Below are positions 11,152 through 21,151 of a stretch of DNA of 64,000 nucleotides, in pieces. The stretch's first letter is position 1, and each line of letters opens with the position of its first letter. This DNA is from Citrobacter sp. On2M (lineage in GTDB: Bacteria; Pseudomonadota; Gammaproteobacteria; Enterobacterales; Enterobacteriaceae): NCBI RefSeq assembly GCF_018035235.1, contig NZ_WPCV01000001.1:124001-188000 (forward strand), given 5' to 3'. The position numbers were made by a program, and so were the translations under genes. The notes below the pieces were generated by a model that worked only from the letters and a program-made list of their open reading frames with translations, had not been told where the DNA came from and searched no databases.

Positions 11152-12207
11152 TTATGCTTTCTCATTACCTTGAACATTGTCATTATCATGAAGTACCGTA
11201 TCGATAGCGTCAACCACGGCCTGTTCCGGTATCCATGTCAGATATTTTTTTGACCGGTCAAGTTCATCCCGCGAAGGCATCGGATGGTATTCGCCAGCCC
11301 AAATTAAAATGGCTTTATCAGACCACGGCTTCCATTGTTGAAAATTGGTGGCACCAAACAGGCAAACTTGCGGTGTCTTTAGCGCTGCTGCCATATGCAT
11401 CGGTGCAGAATCGACACCAATGTACAAAACAGCATGGTCGATCAACGCAGCCAGTTGCAGGAAGGTCGTTTTACCTGCCAGCGTCAGGTCGGGGGGAGAT
11501 TGGCACAGTTCAGCAATGCGCTGAACCTGTTGCTGCTCACTTAATGCTGGCCCACAGGTAAGATAAACATGCAAACCACGCTGATGCAGGTGGTCTATAA
11601 CATGCGCGAACTTCTCATCATCCCAGCATTTAAACTCTTGCCTGGCAGTGGGCTGAATAACGACATATTTCTGCGCAGGCAACGTGGGTAACAGGGATAC
11701 CAGATGTTGATAATCGTCCTGACGATAACTCAGTGACATCTCTTTCTTTAATTCTGCTTCGCTAAAACCAATGCCTTTTAGAATCGATAGGTTTTGTTCA
11801 ACAATATGTGTCCCAATGGAGGGGGTTACTCGCGTAAAAAGTCGGTTCCAATGATCTTTCTCGCGCAGGAAGGCAATTGAAGGACGGCGTAAAGAGGCGA
11901 TAAGTGCACCAATTGGCCATTGCTCGGTAAGGTTAACAATCAGATCATAGTGATTTTTCTTCAGTTGTTGACGTACTGAGAGATAATTTTTTGCTGTTGC
12001 CAGCAGGCCCTGTTTTTTCTCAATGAGATAAAATGCATTGATGTCTTTGTGGGCTGCTAAGATTGCTTTGGTATCTTTATAAAGGAGCAGATCGATCTTG
12101 GCATGTGGATAACGAGCCCGAATGCTGGCAATGACCGGCGTTGTTAACAGAACATCTCCATAAAATTTGAGCTTGCAAATAAGAACTCGGTCAATTTTTT
12201 CAAACAT
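11152..12207 (-). CDS. waaQ: LPS core heptosyltransferase III
   Basis: GT9 enzyme of 351 residues that adds the branching heptose III to heptose II from ADP-heptose. The N-terminus RVLICKLKFYGDVLLTTPVI is the WaaQ version of the heptosyltransferase start, with the KFxGD segment conserved. The C-terminal ADP-heptose site reads YIGVDSAPMHMAAALKTP followed by LFGATNFQQWKPW. In E. coli waaQ leads the waaQGP operon; here it lies on the opposite strand between two other glycosyltransferases, downstream of waaL, which resembles the Klebsiella arrangement. The coding region is complete. Confidence 0.88.
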   Translation of the reverse strand: MFEKIDRVLICKLKFYGDVLLTTPVIASIRARYPHAKIDLLLYKDTKAILAAHKDINAFYLIEKKQGLLATAKNYLSVRQQLKKNHYDLIVNLTEQWPIGALIASLRRPSIAFLREKDHWNRLFTRVTPSIGTHIVEQNLSILKGIGFSEAELKKEMSLSYRQDDYQHLVSLLPTLPAQKYVVIQPTARQEFKCWDDEKFAHVIDHLHQRGLHVYLTCGPALSEQQQVQRIAELCQSPPDLTLAGKTTFLQLAALIDHAVLYIGVDSAPMHMAAALKTPQVCLFGATNFQQWKPWSDKAILIWAGEYHPMPSRDELDRSKKYLTWIPEQAVVDAIDTVLHDNDNVQGNEKA

Positions 12208-12208
12208 G

Positions 12209-13222
12209 TTAAAATCCCTTTCGAAAAAATAAGTTCTTAAAAGCAGATATTGTTCTATATCTTATTTCAGAAACCGAACGATCAATATGGGGGTATTTCA
12301 TTTTAAGAATTATTTTTTTCTTAACGATTTTTGTGTCACAGCATGCTAGTGCATTCTGAATGTCATTCAGCATGCTTTCGCTGTAGCGATAATAACCTTT
12401 TTTCTTGCGTAACAGTTTGCGTCCTTCCAGAAAACAGTTGATGATCATAAATGTGGCAACAGTACGCTTTGCGCTATTACTATTTATATGGTTATACATT
12501 TTACGCATAGCAAAAAAGATACTATCCGCATCACTATCAATAATGTTCTCGGTAATACTTTTATCATTTACTCGGTAAAAATATAGTTTTTGCTCTATTT
12601 TTAAAATAGTATGGCATTTGAAATATTGGAACGGACAAAAAATAACATCTTCATAGCGGCGATATTCTTCAAATCGATCCATACCAATCACGTCACGATG
12701 GAAGATTTTCGTCACGAGATGCCATTGTCCGGCACGAAAAGTTGGTATCAGCGGCGCGTAGTTATCGTTTGTTAAAATGATTTCGTGTTGCACCAGAGAG
12801 TCTTCCGTATCAGGTTTGTGGTGATACAAATTATGGATATCTCTGGTTAAGTTGAACTCCACAATATCATACTTACCCGCTCTCAATTTAGGGAGAAGGA
12901 TTGTGAAATAATCTGGGCAGACAATATCATCACTGTCAACAAAGCCAATATATTTCCCCGTCGCATGGGTAAGCCCAACGTTACGGGTGATAGCAACTCC
13001 TTGGTTTTTATGACTTATGTACTTGACGTTATTGCAATTCTGCTCACGATAAAATGCCTTGATGCGCTCTTCAGTTAAATCTGTTGAGCCATCGTTAACA
13101 ATGATTATCTCCACATCATCAGTGATGTTTTGGTGAATAGACGCCAACGTCGCTGTGATAAATTCAGCATTGTTGTACGCAGGTATAATAATGCTCAGTA
13201 AATAACCTGATGCGTTAATCAT
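12209..13222 (-). CDS. Family-2 glycosyltransferase of the LPS core locus
   Basis: Inverting GT2 (GT-A fold) protein of 337 residues. The N-terminal domain has LSIIIPAYNNAEFITATLASI, the IIIVNDGSTDLT motif, an ARN-like NVGLTHATGKYIGFVDSDD with the DXD metal site, and a later DVIFCPFQYFKC stretch. The C-terminal third is basic (KKKGYY, KKKIILK), suited to membrane association. Its place next to waaL and waaQ suggests that it adds a beta-linked residue to the core, as WaaV or Klebsiella core GT2 enzymes do, but no specific match is claimed. It overlaps the 3' end of waaL by eight bases and is AT-rich. Confidence 0.8.
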   Translation of the reverse strand: MINASGYLLSIIIPAYNNAEFITATLASIHQNITDDVEIIIVNDGSTDLTEERIKAFYREQNCNNVKYISHKNQGVAITRNVGLTHATGKYIGFVDSDDIVCPDYFTILLPKLRAGKYDIVEFNLTRDIHNLYHHKPDTEDSLVQHEIILTNDNYAPLIPTFRAGQWHLVTKIFHRDVIGMDRFEEYRRYEDVIFCPFQYFKCHTILKIEQKLYFYRVNDKSITENIIDSDADSIFFAMRKMYNHINSNSAKRTVATFMIINCFLEGRKLLRKKKGYYRYSESMLNDIQNALACCDTKIVKKKIILKMKYPHIDRSVSEIRYRTISAFKNLFFRKGF

Positions 13223-14498
13223 GGCATCGTTCTCTCATTAGATTCGTGCTCAGCATCGCTGCTAGACATAACGCCAGTACGCAGCTCAGAGCTTCACCTT
13301 TGGCATATAATAATAAATCACTCAAGCCATAGATAGCGATTGCGCCTGAGATAACGAACAACAAGGGGCTACGTTGCCAGTAAGCTGTTAAAAACATGGC
13401 GATATAGAGCAAGAGTAGCACAACAACCCCAGGGATGCCCTTTAGCGAAAAGGTATCAATGATTTCGTTATGCAGATGGACGTTAATGAACTCAAGAGCT
13501 CCTTGTAGGGAAGTATCTTGCACCGCAAGTCGCTGAATTTCTGCGCCGCGTTGTTCAAGTGACTGTCCCCAGTCATGAGCTTTCCCGGATTCGATACCTG
13601 CCCGTTGCATCGCAAGTCTCGCGCCAATAGAGGTATTGCTATTGTTTTGATTATAAGAGTGCAGATCGACCAGGAAGTTCTGATAGCGACTTTCAATGAC
13701 TGGTTTTAACGGAATTGCCGCCAGCCCGACCAGCACCACAAAGGCCAGTAATGCTTTTAATAACATAGTGTGGTTGTGGCGGTAGTGCATGAAAAATAAT
13801 CCGATACTCAGGATCGGATACACTAAGATCGCTGCTCGGGTCTGCGTTGAGATGATCACCGCCAGCGATATCAAAAAATGTAACAGATAGAATAAAACGG
13901 TGCGTTTCAGACGTAGATTAATAATGGCTTGTGACGCCAGTAACGCAATTAACGTAAGTGCATAGGCTGTGCTTGTTTGATGTTCAAAACCCAGTGCAAC
14001 ACGGTAATTTAAAGGTTCAGCAGCTCCAGCAAGTTGGTAGCCCGCGAAAAGATACAAGCCGATTGCTGTGAGGAGCGTCCAGATACTGGTAATGCGAGTT
14101 TTATCGGCACACGGCTCTCGCGATGTCAGAGCTGTCATAACCAGTGCGGTGAAAATCATCACTTTTCCACCGTTCTGGTATGAACGATAGGCGCCGGTAA
14201 AGGCTGAGCCTGGTTGTTTAAATACTTCTACCCAAATAATCTGGAGCAAACCGAAGAGCAGCAACATAAAAGGCAAAACCAGGTTTTGTTTGTTACTGCA
14301 CACATACTTTATATTTTTTCCTATAATCGGCAGAGACAAAGCCGTGGAGAAAATAAATACCTTCAATGCTTCATCTGGATTGACCAGTAGCATCGCAAGA
14401 GTTACCAGGATCCCAGCATAAAATAAGACGTATATAAAATCGAAAGGATTATTTTTGATACTACAAGCAAAACGAGAAAGCGTATGTTGGCGAAGCAT
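13215..14498 (-). CDS. waaL: O-antigen ligase
   Basis: Polytopic inner-membrane enzyme that transfers undecaprenyl-linked O-antigen to the lipid A-core on the periplasmic face. About ten to twelve hydrophobic segments are visible. The large periplasmic loop shows NSNTSIGARLAM and the conserved histidine region FINVHLHNEII, and the arginine of TQTRAAILV matches the family. ATG 14498 is preferred (427 residues, AAGAGA upstream); the frame also opens at 14534, which would overlap waaC by 20 bases. Ligase sequences vary with the acceptor core, so this one likely matches the unusual outer core encoded alongside. Confidence 0.93.
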   Translation of the reverse strand: MLRQHTLSRFACSIKNNPFDFIYVLFYAGILVTLAMLLVNPDEALKVFIFSTALSLPIIGKNIKYVCSNKQNLVLPFMLLLFGLLQIIWVEVFKQPGSAFTGAYRSYQNGGKVMIFTALVMTALTSREPCADKTRITSIWTLLTAIGLYLFAGYQLAGAAEPLNYRVALGFEHQTSTAYALTLIALLASQAIINLRLKRTVLFYLLHFLISLAVIISTQTRAAILVYPILSIGLFFMHYRHNHTMLLKALLAFVVLVGLAAIPLKPVIESRYQNFLVDLHSYNQNNSNTSIGARLAMQRAGIESGKAHDWGQSLEQRGAEIQRLAVQDTSLQGALEFINVHLHNEIIDTFSLKGIPGVVVLLLLYIAMFLTAYWQRSPLLFVISGAIAIYGLSDLLLYAKGEALSCVLALCLAAMLSTNLMRERCHD

Positions 14499-14514
14499 AG
14501 ATCGTCTCTTAAAG

Positions 14515-15483
14515 TTAAAGCAAATTATTATCAATTAGCGATACGTTGACTAAGCTTGCGTCCAGATCCTGCAATTTTCCGGAATGGCTCTGCTGTGTGT
14601 ATTGATTCTTTCCATACCCACCAATCAATCCTGGGTCTGTTGGGCCGTATAACGTGATATTAGGGCGATCCAGCGCGGCGGTTAAATGACTTAGGCCTGT
14701 ATCAACCGACACCACAAATTTTGCCCTCGCCAGGATGCGAGCAACCTCTTCCAGACTCATCCGCGGCAGGACATCGACGTAAGGAAAACCTTCTGCCAAC
14801 CTTTTGGCTCGCGCTTCTTCATGGGGGGAGCCCCAGGGCAGTTTAATACGTATGCCTGCGTTATTTAACAGGCCAATTAGCTCCCGCCAGTTGGCTTCCG
14901 GCCAGTGCTTATCATCGCGCGTTGTGGCATGCAGAAATACGGCATATTTGCCTGTATCAGCATTGCATCGATTTACAAAATGCTGAGCGATAGCGTAATC
15001 ACCTTGCGACTGCGGTTTGGCATATCCCAGACTTTTGGCGAACAATTCACGCGTACGTTCTACCGCGTGCTGCTGTTTGGCAATGTGATGTTTGCGATTA
15101 TAAAACAGGCTAGCCAACGGCTCGCGGGCCGTACTCCAGTCCATACCATGCTTGACGCCCCGCGCCAGACGTGTCACCAATGCAGCGCTTTTAACCAGAC
15201 CCTGCGCATCAATTATTGCGTCATACTGCTGCAAACGCACCGCGTCGCGAAATGCTTCACGCTCGGCTTTAATCGGCGCTGAAAACCAGGCTTTACGCCA
15301 GCGGCGAATCGCGACGGGGATGACCCGGTCAACGGCTGCATGCCAGGAAGGGATCTGGGCGAATCCTTCCTCGACCACCCAATCAAATTGAATATTCGCA
15401 ATGGCCTGTTGCGCATCGGTTAATGCGGGCAACGTATGCAGTACATCGCCCATAGAAGACGTTTTAACGATCAGAACCCGCAT
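14515..15483 (-). CDS. waaC: LPS heptosyltransferase I
   Basis: Adds the first L-glycero-D-manno-heptose from ADP-heptose to Kdo2-lipid A. This GT9 protein of 322 residues shows VLIVKTSSMGDVLHTLPAL at the N-terminus, with the catalytic-site aspartate of the MGDVLH motif, FLHATTRDDKHWPE in the centre, and the ADP-heptose site VSVDTGLSHLTAALDRPNITLYGPTD. Three bases separate its start from the waaF stop, so it is translated from the hldD-waaF-waaC transcript. Confidence 0.97.
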   Translation of the reverse strand: MRVLIVKTSSMGDVLHTLPALTDAQQAIANIQFDWVVEEGFAQIPSWHAAVDRVIPVAIRRWRKAWFSAPIKAEREAFRDAVRLQQYDAIIDAQGLVKSAALVTRLARGVKHGMDWSTAREPLASLFYNRKHHIAKQQHAVERTRELFAKSLGYAKPQSQGDYAIAQHFVNRCNADTGKYAVFLHATTRDDKHWPEANWRELIGLLNNAGIRIKLPWGSPHEEARAKRLAEGFPYVDVLPRMSLEEVARILARAKFVVSVDTGLSHLTAALDRPNITLYGPTDPGLIGGYGKNQYTQQSHSGKLQDLDASLVNVSLIDNNLL

Positions 15484-15486
15484 CCG

Positions 15487-16533
15487 TCAGGCTTCCTCTT
15501 GTAACAACAGGTCATTGAGTTCTTCCAGTACGCGCTGGGGAGTGATGTCAATCAGACTTTGGTGATAGCCTTCTGCCGCATCGCCCTTGCGCACTTTGTG
15601 ATAGCCCGTAATCAGACGAATAACCCGTGCTTTGTGCGACAACGGCGGAGTAAAGTCCGGACTACTTGGGCCATACAACGCTACCAGAGGTCGATTCAAC
15701 GCTGCGGCAACGTGCATTAATCCAGAGTCGTTGGTGACGACCGCTTTGCAGGCGGCGAGCAGAATGACGGCCTGCTCAAGCTGCGTTTCGCCCGCCAGAT
15801 TACGGCACCATGCCTGCTGCTCAACGCTTAGCGTTGCCAGGATTTCATTTCCGGCTTCATGGTCTTTTGCTGAGCCAAACAGCACAATCTGATGACCTTC
15901 GTCGATCAGTTGCTTAGCCAGTTCTGCGTAATGGTAGTGTGGCCAGCGTTTCGCCGGACCAAATTCCGCACCTGGGCAAAAACCGATGATGGGGCGTTCG
16001 GCAGAAAGGGAGAACTGACTACAAGTCAGAGACTTTTCACCTTCGCTGACCTGCAACTGTGGCCATAGCAGAGGCTGCGGCAAATCTTTAGCCGACAGCA
16101 TCACGCCTTTATCGTAGGCCAGGGCTACATAGCGTTCGACCATCAGCGGCCATGCGTCTTTATCCAGCACGCGCGCATCGTTGAGCAGGCCGTAGCGCAT
16201 TTCGCCACGCCAACCGGTGCGATGCGGGATGCCTGCAAAAAAAGGCACCAGCGCGGATTTAAACGAGTTAGGCAGCACATAAGCGCGGTCATAGCGTTTC
16301 TCACGCAGGCTGTGACCGAGTTTGCGGCGTTCGCCAATCTCCAGCGCGCCGTGTCCCAGCGGCATGGCGATGGCTTCGTTGACTTCAGGCATACGCGACA
16401 GCAGCGGACGGCACCATGCCGGTGCCATCACGTCGATTATCGCCTGGGGATAGCGCGCCTTAAGCGTGCGATAGAGACTTTGCGACATCATCATGTCGCC
16501 CACCCATGACGGGCCGATCACCAGTATTTTCAT
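15487..16533 (-). CDS. waaF: LPS heptosyltransferase II
   Basis: Adds the second heptose to heptose I of the inner core from ADP-heptose. This GT9 protein of 348 residues begins MKILVIGPSWVGDMMMSQSL and carries the FCPGAEFGPAKRWP phosphate-binding segment and the C-terminal NDSGLMHVAAALNRPLVALYGPSSP motif. It sits between hldD (nine bases upstream) and waaC. Together these three supply ADP-heptose and place the first two heptoses. Confidence 0.97.
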   Translation of the reverse strand: MKILVIGPSWVGDMMMSQSLYRTLKARYPQAIIDVMAPAWCRPLLSRMPEVNEAIAMPLGHGALEIGERRKLGHSLREKRYDRAYVLPNSFKSALVPFFAGIPHRTGWRGEMRYGLLNDARVLDKDAWPLMVERYVALAYDKGVMLSAKDLPQPLLWPQLQVSEGEKSLTCSQFSLSAERPIIGFCPGAEFGPAKRWPHYHYAELAKQLIDEGHQIVLFGSAKDHEAGNEILATLSVEQQAWCRNLAGETQLEQAVILLAACKAVVTNDSGLMHVAAALNRPLVALYGPSSPDFTPPLSHKARVIRLITGYHKVRKGDAAEGYHQSLIDITPQRVLEELNDLLLQEEA

Positions 16534-16542
16534 GCTAACTTC

Positions 16543-17475
16543 TTACGCGTCGCGGTTCAGCCAGGCCATATATTCCGTTACGCCTTCGGCAACGGTCTTA
16601 AACGGCTTGTCATAGCCCGCTGCGCGCAGGTTAGTCAGGTCTGCCTGGGTAAACGCCTGGTAGCGGCCTTTCAGTTTTTCCGGGAATGGAATGTACTCAA
16701 TGCTGCCTTTTTTGTGGTACGCAAGCGTAGCATCAGCAACGGCCTGGAAAGATTCCGCACGACCGGTACCGAGGTTAAAGATGCCGGAAACCCCGTTTTC
16801 CAGGAACCACAGGTTCACTGCAGCCACATCGCCAACGTAAACGAAATCACGTTTGAAGTTTTCGCTGCCTTCGAACAGTTTTGGCGTTTCGCCATTGTTG
16901 AGCTGGGTATTCAGGTGGAAAGCGACGCTCGCCATGCTGCCTTTATGGCCTTCACGCGGTCCGTAGACGTTGAAATAGCGGAAGCCAACAATCTGAGAAT
17001 TGGCTTCCGGCAGGATCTGACGAACGTACTCGTCGAACAGGAATTTTGAGTAGCCGTAAACGTTCAGTGGTTTCTCGTATTCACGGGATTCGATGAAATC
17101 AGAAGTGCGACCGCCATAGGTGGCGGCGGAGGACGCGTACAGGAACGGGATTTCACGCTCCAGGCAGTAGTGCAGCAGCTCTTTAGAGTATTGATAGTTG
17201 TTATCCATCATATACTTGCCGTCCCACTCGGTGGTGGAAGAGCATGCGCCTTCGTGGAAAATCGCTTCGATATCGCCGAAATCTTCCCCGGCCATAATCT
17301 GGATCAGGAAGTCTTCCTTGTCCATGTAGTCAGCAATATTCAGATCCACCAGGTTAACAAACTTGGTGCCGTCTTTCAGGTTGTCCACCACCAGAATGTC
17401 GGTGATGCCTTTATCATTCAGGGACTTAACGATGTTGCTGCCGATAAAGCCCGCGCCGCCGGTAACGATGATCAT
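16543..17475 (-). CDS. hldD: ADP-L-glycero-D-manno-heptose 6-epimerase
   Basis: Converts ADP-D,D-heptose to ADP-L,D-heptose, the donor used by WaaC, WaaF and WaaQ in the same operon. The extended SDR fold of 310 residues shows [15 protein letters not shown] for NADP binding, the catalytic Ser-Tyr-Lys set around [10 protein letters not shown] and [12 protein letters not shown], and [15 protein letters not shown]. It is the first gene of the minus-strand core operon. The 215-base gap to divergent kbl should hold promoters for both; in E. coli hldD is known to be heat-inducible. Confidence 0.98.
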   Translation of the reverse strand: MIIVTGGAGFIGSNIVKSLNDKGITDILVVDNLKDGTKFVNLVDLNIADYMDKEDFLIQIMAGEDFGDIEAIFHEGACSSTTEWDGKYMMDNNYQYSKELLHYCLEREIPFLYASSAATYGGRTSDFIESREYEKPLNVYGYSKFLFDEYVRQILPEANSQIVGFRYFNVYGPREGHKGSMASVAFHLNTQLNNGETPKLFEGSENFKRDFVYVGDVAAVNLWFLENGVSGIFNLGTGRAESFQAVADATLAYHKKGSIEYIPFPEKLKGRYQAFTQADLTNLRAAGYDKPFKTVAEGVTEYMAWLNRDA

Positions 17476-17690
17476 AAATGTAACCTTCGAATTATGGAGT
17501 CAGAGACAATCTCAGACACGAATACTTTCTATCATATCACTACATGGCCCAGGCTTCAGCCATTCACCGATAAGCCGTGCGGGTACACGTGATTTATGCT
17601 TCATTTTGAAGAAGTGGTGATGCGTCATCTCGTATCAACGTATAGCTTTGGGTAATATGTGCTGAAATTTGCCCAGTCTGGAGAATTGAA

Positions 17691-18887
17691 ATGCGTGGGG
17701 ATTTTTACAAACAGTTAACGAACGATCTCGACACCGCACGTGCGGAAGGATTGTTTAAAGAAGAGCGCATTATTACATCTGCCCAGCAGGCGGATATCAC
17801 CGTGGCGGACGGAAGCCACGTTATTAACTTTTGTGCAAACAACTATCTGGGGCTGGCTAACCACCCGGAGCTGATTGCGGCGGCAAAAGTGGGTATGGAT
17901 TCTCACGGATTTGGCATGGCTTCGGTACGCTTTATTTGCGGTACCCAGGACAGCCATAAGCAACTGGAGCAAAAACTGGCGGCATTCCTCGGTATGGAAG
18001 ATGCCATCCTTTACTCTTCCTGTTTTGATGCCAACGGCGGCCTGTTTGAAACGCTGTTGGGTGCGGAAGATGCCATTATCTCTGATGCCCTGAACCATGC
18101 TTCTATCATTGACGGCGTTCGTTTGTGTAAAGCAAAGCGTTTCCGTTACGCCAACAACGATATGGTCGAGCTGGAAGCGCGCCTGAAAGAAGCGCGTGAA
18201 GCGGGTGCTCGTCATATCCTGATCGCCACCGATGGCGTGTTCTCTATGGACGGCGTGATTGCTAACCTGAAAGGCGTTTGTGACCTGGCAGATAAATACG
18301 ACGCGCTGGTCATGGTTGATGACTCTCATGCCGTCGGTTTTGTCGGTGAGAATGGTCGTGGCTCCCATGAATATTGTGACGTAATGGGCCGTGTGGACAT
18401 CATCACCGGGACACTGGGTAAAGCACTCGGTGGCGCATCCGGAGGTTACACTGCAGCGCGCAAAGAAGTGGTTGAGTGGTTGCGTCAGCGTTCTCGTCCG
18501 TATCTGTTTTCCAACTCACTGGCTCCGGCGATTGTTGCTGCGTCCATTAAGGTACTGGAGATGGTGGAATCCGGAGCTGAACTGCGTGACCGATTGTGGG
18601 CGAACGCACGTCAGTTCCGTGAGCAAATGTCTGCCGCTGGCTTTACGCTGGCCGGTGCCGATCACGCGATTATCCCGGTGATGTTGGGGGATGCGGTGAT
18701 CGCGCAGGACTTTGCTCGTGAACTGCAAAAAGAGGGGATTTACGTTACCGGGTTCTTCTATCCGGTGGTTCCGAAAGGTCAGGCGCGTATCCGTACCCAG
18801 ATGTCTGCGGCGCATACCCCTGAGCAGATTACGCGTGCTGTTGAGGCGTTCACACGCATTGGTAAACAACTGGGCGTTATTGCCTGA
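17691..18887 (+). CDS. kbl: Glycine C-acetyltransferase (2-amino-3-ketobutyrate CoA ligase)
   Basis: PLP enzyme that cleaves 2-amino-3-ketobutyrate with CoA into glycine and acetyl-CoA, second step of threonine breakdown. The alpha-oxoamine synthase fold of 398 residues shows [18 protein letters not shown], and the PLP-lysine motif [15 protein letters not shown] near residue 244. The ATG follows TGGAGAATTGAA. It lies nine bases upstream of tdh, so the two reactions are encoded as an operon. Confidence 0.98.
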   Translation: MRGDFYKQLTNDLDTARAEGLFKEERIITSAQQADITVADGSHVINFCANNYLGLANHPELIAAAKVGMDSHGFGMASVRFICGTQDSHKQLEQKLAAFLGMEDAILYSSCFDANGGLFETLLGAEDAIISDALNHASIIDGVRLCKAKRFRYANNDMVELEARLKEAREAGARHILIATDGVFSMDGVIANLKGVCDLADKYDALVMVDDSHAVGFVGENGRGSHEYCDVMGRVDIITGTLGKALGGASGGYTAARKEVVEWLRQRSRPYLFSNSLAPAIVAASIKVLEMVESGAELRDRLWANARQFREQMSAAGFTLAGADHAIIPVMLGDAVIAQDFARELQKEGIYVTGFFYPVVPKGQARIRTQMSAAHTPEQITRAVEAFTRIGKQLGVIA

Positions 18888-18896
18888 GGATGTGAA

Positions 18897-19922
18897 ATGA
18901 AAGCGTTATCCAAACTGAAAGCGGAAGAGGGCATTTGGATGACCGACGTTCCTGAACCGGAAGTCGGCCATAACGATTTGCTGATTAAAATCCGTAAAAC
19001 AGCCATCTGCGGGACTGACGTTCACATTTATAACTGGGATGAATGGTCGCAAAAAACCATCCCGGTACCGATGGTCGTTGGGCATGAATATGTCGGCGAA
19101 GTTGTTGGCATCGGTCAGGAAGTTAAAGGCTTTAAAATCGGCGATCGTGTTTCCGGTGAGGGTCATATCACCTGCGGACATTGCCGTAACTGCCGCGGTG
19201 GGCGGACTCACCTGTGCCGCAATACCACCGGCGTCGGCGTAAACCGTCCTGGCTGCTTTGCGGAATACCTGGTGATCCCGGCGTTTAATGCGTTTAAAAT
19301 CCCGGACAACATCTCCGACGACCTGGCGTCTATTTTCGATCCGTTTGGTAATGCGGTGCACACGGCGCTGTCATTCGATCTGGTTGGGGAAGATGTGCTG
19401 GTTTCCGGCGCGGGTCCAATCGGTATTATGGCTGCGGCGGTTGCGAAGCACGTTGGCGCGCGTCACGTGGTGATTACCGATGTTAATGAGTATCGCCTTG
19501 AGCTGGCGCGTAAAATGGGCATCACTCGTGCGGTCAACGTATCGAAAGAGAATCTGACCGACGTGATGGCTGAACTGGGTATGACTGAAGGATTTGATGT
19601 GGGCCTGGAGATGTCCGGTGCGCCGCCCGCGTTTCGCGCCATGCTGGACACTATGAACCACGGTGGCCGCATTGCTATGCTGGGCATTCCACCATCCGAC
19701 ATGTCTATTGACTGGACAAAGGTTATCTTTAAAGGTTTGTTTATTAAGGGTATCTACGGTCGCGAGATGTTTGAAACCTGGTACAAAATGGCTGCATTGA
19801 TCCAGTCTGGTTTGGATTTGTCGCCGATCATCACCCATCGATTCTCCATCGATGAATTCCAACAGGGCTTTGACGCTATGCGTTCAGGCCAGTCAGGGAA
19901 AGTGATCCTGAGCTGGGATTAA
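18897..19922 (+). CDS. tdh: L-threonine 3-dehydrogenase
   Basis: NAD-dependent zinc dehydrogenase that oxidises L-threonine to 2-amino-3-ketobutyrate, the substrate of Kbl. The medium-chain dehydrogenase fold of 341 residues shows the catalytic-zinc cysteine in [10 protein letters not shown], the structural-zinc cysteine set [24 protein letters not shown], and the Rossmann motif [16 protein letters not shown]. It is second gene of kbl-tdh and ends at a clear terminator. Confidence 0.98.
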   Translation: MKALSKLKAEEGIWMTDVPEPEVGHNDLLIKIRKTAICGTDVHIYNWDEWSQKTIPVPMVVGHEYVGEVVGIGQEVKGFKIGDRVSGEGHITCGHCRNCRGGRTHLCRNTTGVGVNRPGCFAEYLVIPAFNAFKIPDNISDDLASIFDPFGNAVHTALSFDLVGEDVLVSGAGPIGIMAAAVAKHVGARHVVITDVNEYRLELARKMGITRAVNVSKENLTDVMAELGMTEGFDVGLEMSGAPPAFRAMLDTMNHGGRIAMLGIPPSDMSIDWTKVIFKGLFIKGIYGREMFETWYKMAALIQSGLDLSPIITHRFSIDEFQQGFDAMRSGQSGKVILSWD

Positions 19923-19953
19923 CCCTATCCAGTCAGTGGATTCTGAGTGTTGT

Positions 19954-19993
19954 CCCCGGATGTTGATTATCATTAACATCCGGGGCTTTTTTT
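19954..19993 (+). terminator. Rho-independent terminator of kbl-tdh
   Basis: CCCCGGATGTT (19954-19964) pairs perfectly with AACATCCGGGG (19975-19985) across a 10-base loop, followed by CTTTTTTT. It begins 32 bases after the tdh stop. Confidence 0.92.
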
Positions 19994-20113
19994 GCTTGCA
20001 TGAGCCTTCCCGCCCGGCGCATTTTTCGCTAAAGAATTAATATTTTTTTCTGAAAATCTGCCGCTTAATATGCTAAAAAGTGCCGATTACTCTATTGTCT
20101 GGCTGGATTTGAT

Positions 20114-21151
20114 ATGACCTATACCCCTGGTCTCCTGAGCGTCATTATGCCCCTGTACAACACGGGTGAACCGTTCATTGCGTGTATGGATTCGCTGATT
20201 GCGCAAACCTGGAAGAACCTCGAGATCATCATTGTGAATGATGGTTCTACGGATAACTCAGCGGAGCTTGCTCAGTCTTATGCGGATCGTTATCCGCACG
20301 TGCATCTGTTGCACCAGCGCAATGGTGGGGTATCTGCGGCGCGTAATACCGGTATGGAAGTCGCCAGGGGCGAGTACATCGCATACGTAGACGGCGATGA
20401 TATTGCCTATCCGGAAATGTATGAAACGCTGATGAATATGGCGTTGAAAGATAATCTGGACGTTGCGCAGTGCAATGCTGATTGGTGTATTGCGGAAACC
20501 GGCCACACATGGGCATCTATTCCTACCGATCGAATTCGTTCTACCGGCGTGATGACCGGGCCGGACTGGTTACGCAAAGCGTTAGCCAGTCGCCGTTGGC
20601 GGCACGTTGTCTGGATGGGCGTATACCGTCATCAGACCATTCGCGACGCCGGACTGACTTTCCTGTCCGGTCTGCACCACCAGGATATTATCTGGACGAC
20701 GGAGTTTATGTTTAACGCCAAACGTGCGCGTTACACGGAAATCCCGCTTTACAAATACTTCCTGCACGGTGCGTCCGTCAGTCGTCTGCCGCGTACCGGA
20801 GAGAAGAACCTGGCTTACCAGCGCCACTACATCAAAATTACCCGTCTGCTGGATAAGATGAATCATGATTACGCCGGACGCATTCCCATTTACCCCGAGT
20901 TCAAACAGCAGGTGATTTATGAAGCGCTACGCGTTTGTCATTGCATCCGAAAAGAGCCGGATGAAAAAATCCGCCAGCGTATGATTGCCGAGGTTTTCGT
21001 GTCGGGTATGTTCAAGCGCATGGTGAGCAATATTTGCAGCGTTAAGCTGGGTTATCAGGTGCTATTGTGGGCCATCCGCTTTAGTCAGTGGCGCGATAAA
21101 TCACTGACGCCGCGCCGCCTGGCCCATTTAACGCTGGATATTAAAGACTAA
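20114..21151 (+). CDS. waaH: UDP-glucuronate:LPS(HepIII) glycosyltransferase
   Basis: GT2 protein of 345 residues, matching E. coli WaaH (YibD) throughout, including GLHHQDIVWTTEFMFNA-like and YPEFKQQVIYEALRVCH segments. In E. coli it adds glucuronic acid to heptose III under phosphate starvation, so it depends on the waaQ product. The nucleotide-sugar domain shows LSVIMPLYNTGEPF, IIIVNDGSTDNS and YVDGDD with the metal site. E. coli waaH is PhoB-dependent; I did not find a clean Pho box in the 120 bases upstream. The stop is immediately next to the yibQ stop on the other strand. Confidence 0.92.
   Translation: MTYTPGLLSVIMPLYNTGEPFIACMDSLIAQTWKNLEIIIVNDGSTDNSAELAQSYADRYPHVHLLHQRNGGVSAARNTGMEVARGEYIAYVDGDDIAYPEMYETLMNMALKDNLDVAQCNADWCIAETGHTWASIPTDRIRSTGVMTGPDWLRKALASRRWRHVVWMGVYRHQTIRDAGLTFLSGLHHQDIIWTTEFMFNAKRARYTEIPLYKYFLHGASVSRLPRTGEKNLAYQRHYIKITRLLDKMNHDYAGRIPIYPEFKQQVIYEALRVCHCIRKEPDEKIRQRMIAEVFVSGMFKRMVSNICSVKLGYQVLLWAIRFSQWRDKSLTPRRLAHLTLDIKD

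Noticed and set aside
10207-13222. Pseudogene status for the AT-rich core glycosyltransferase genes
   Set aside because: All three frames (GT8, waaQ, GT2) are uninterrupted, full length and keep their catalytic motifs.
20030-20113. Pho box for waaH
   Set aside because: CTGAAAATCTGCC is only a partial match and the half-site spacing is wrong; PhoB control is known for E. coli but not supported by this sequence alone.
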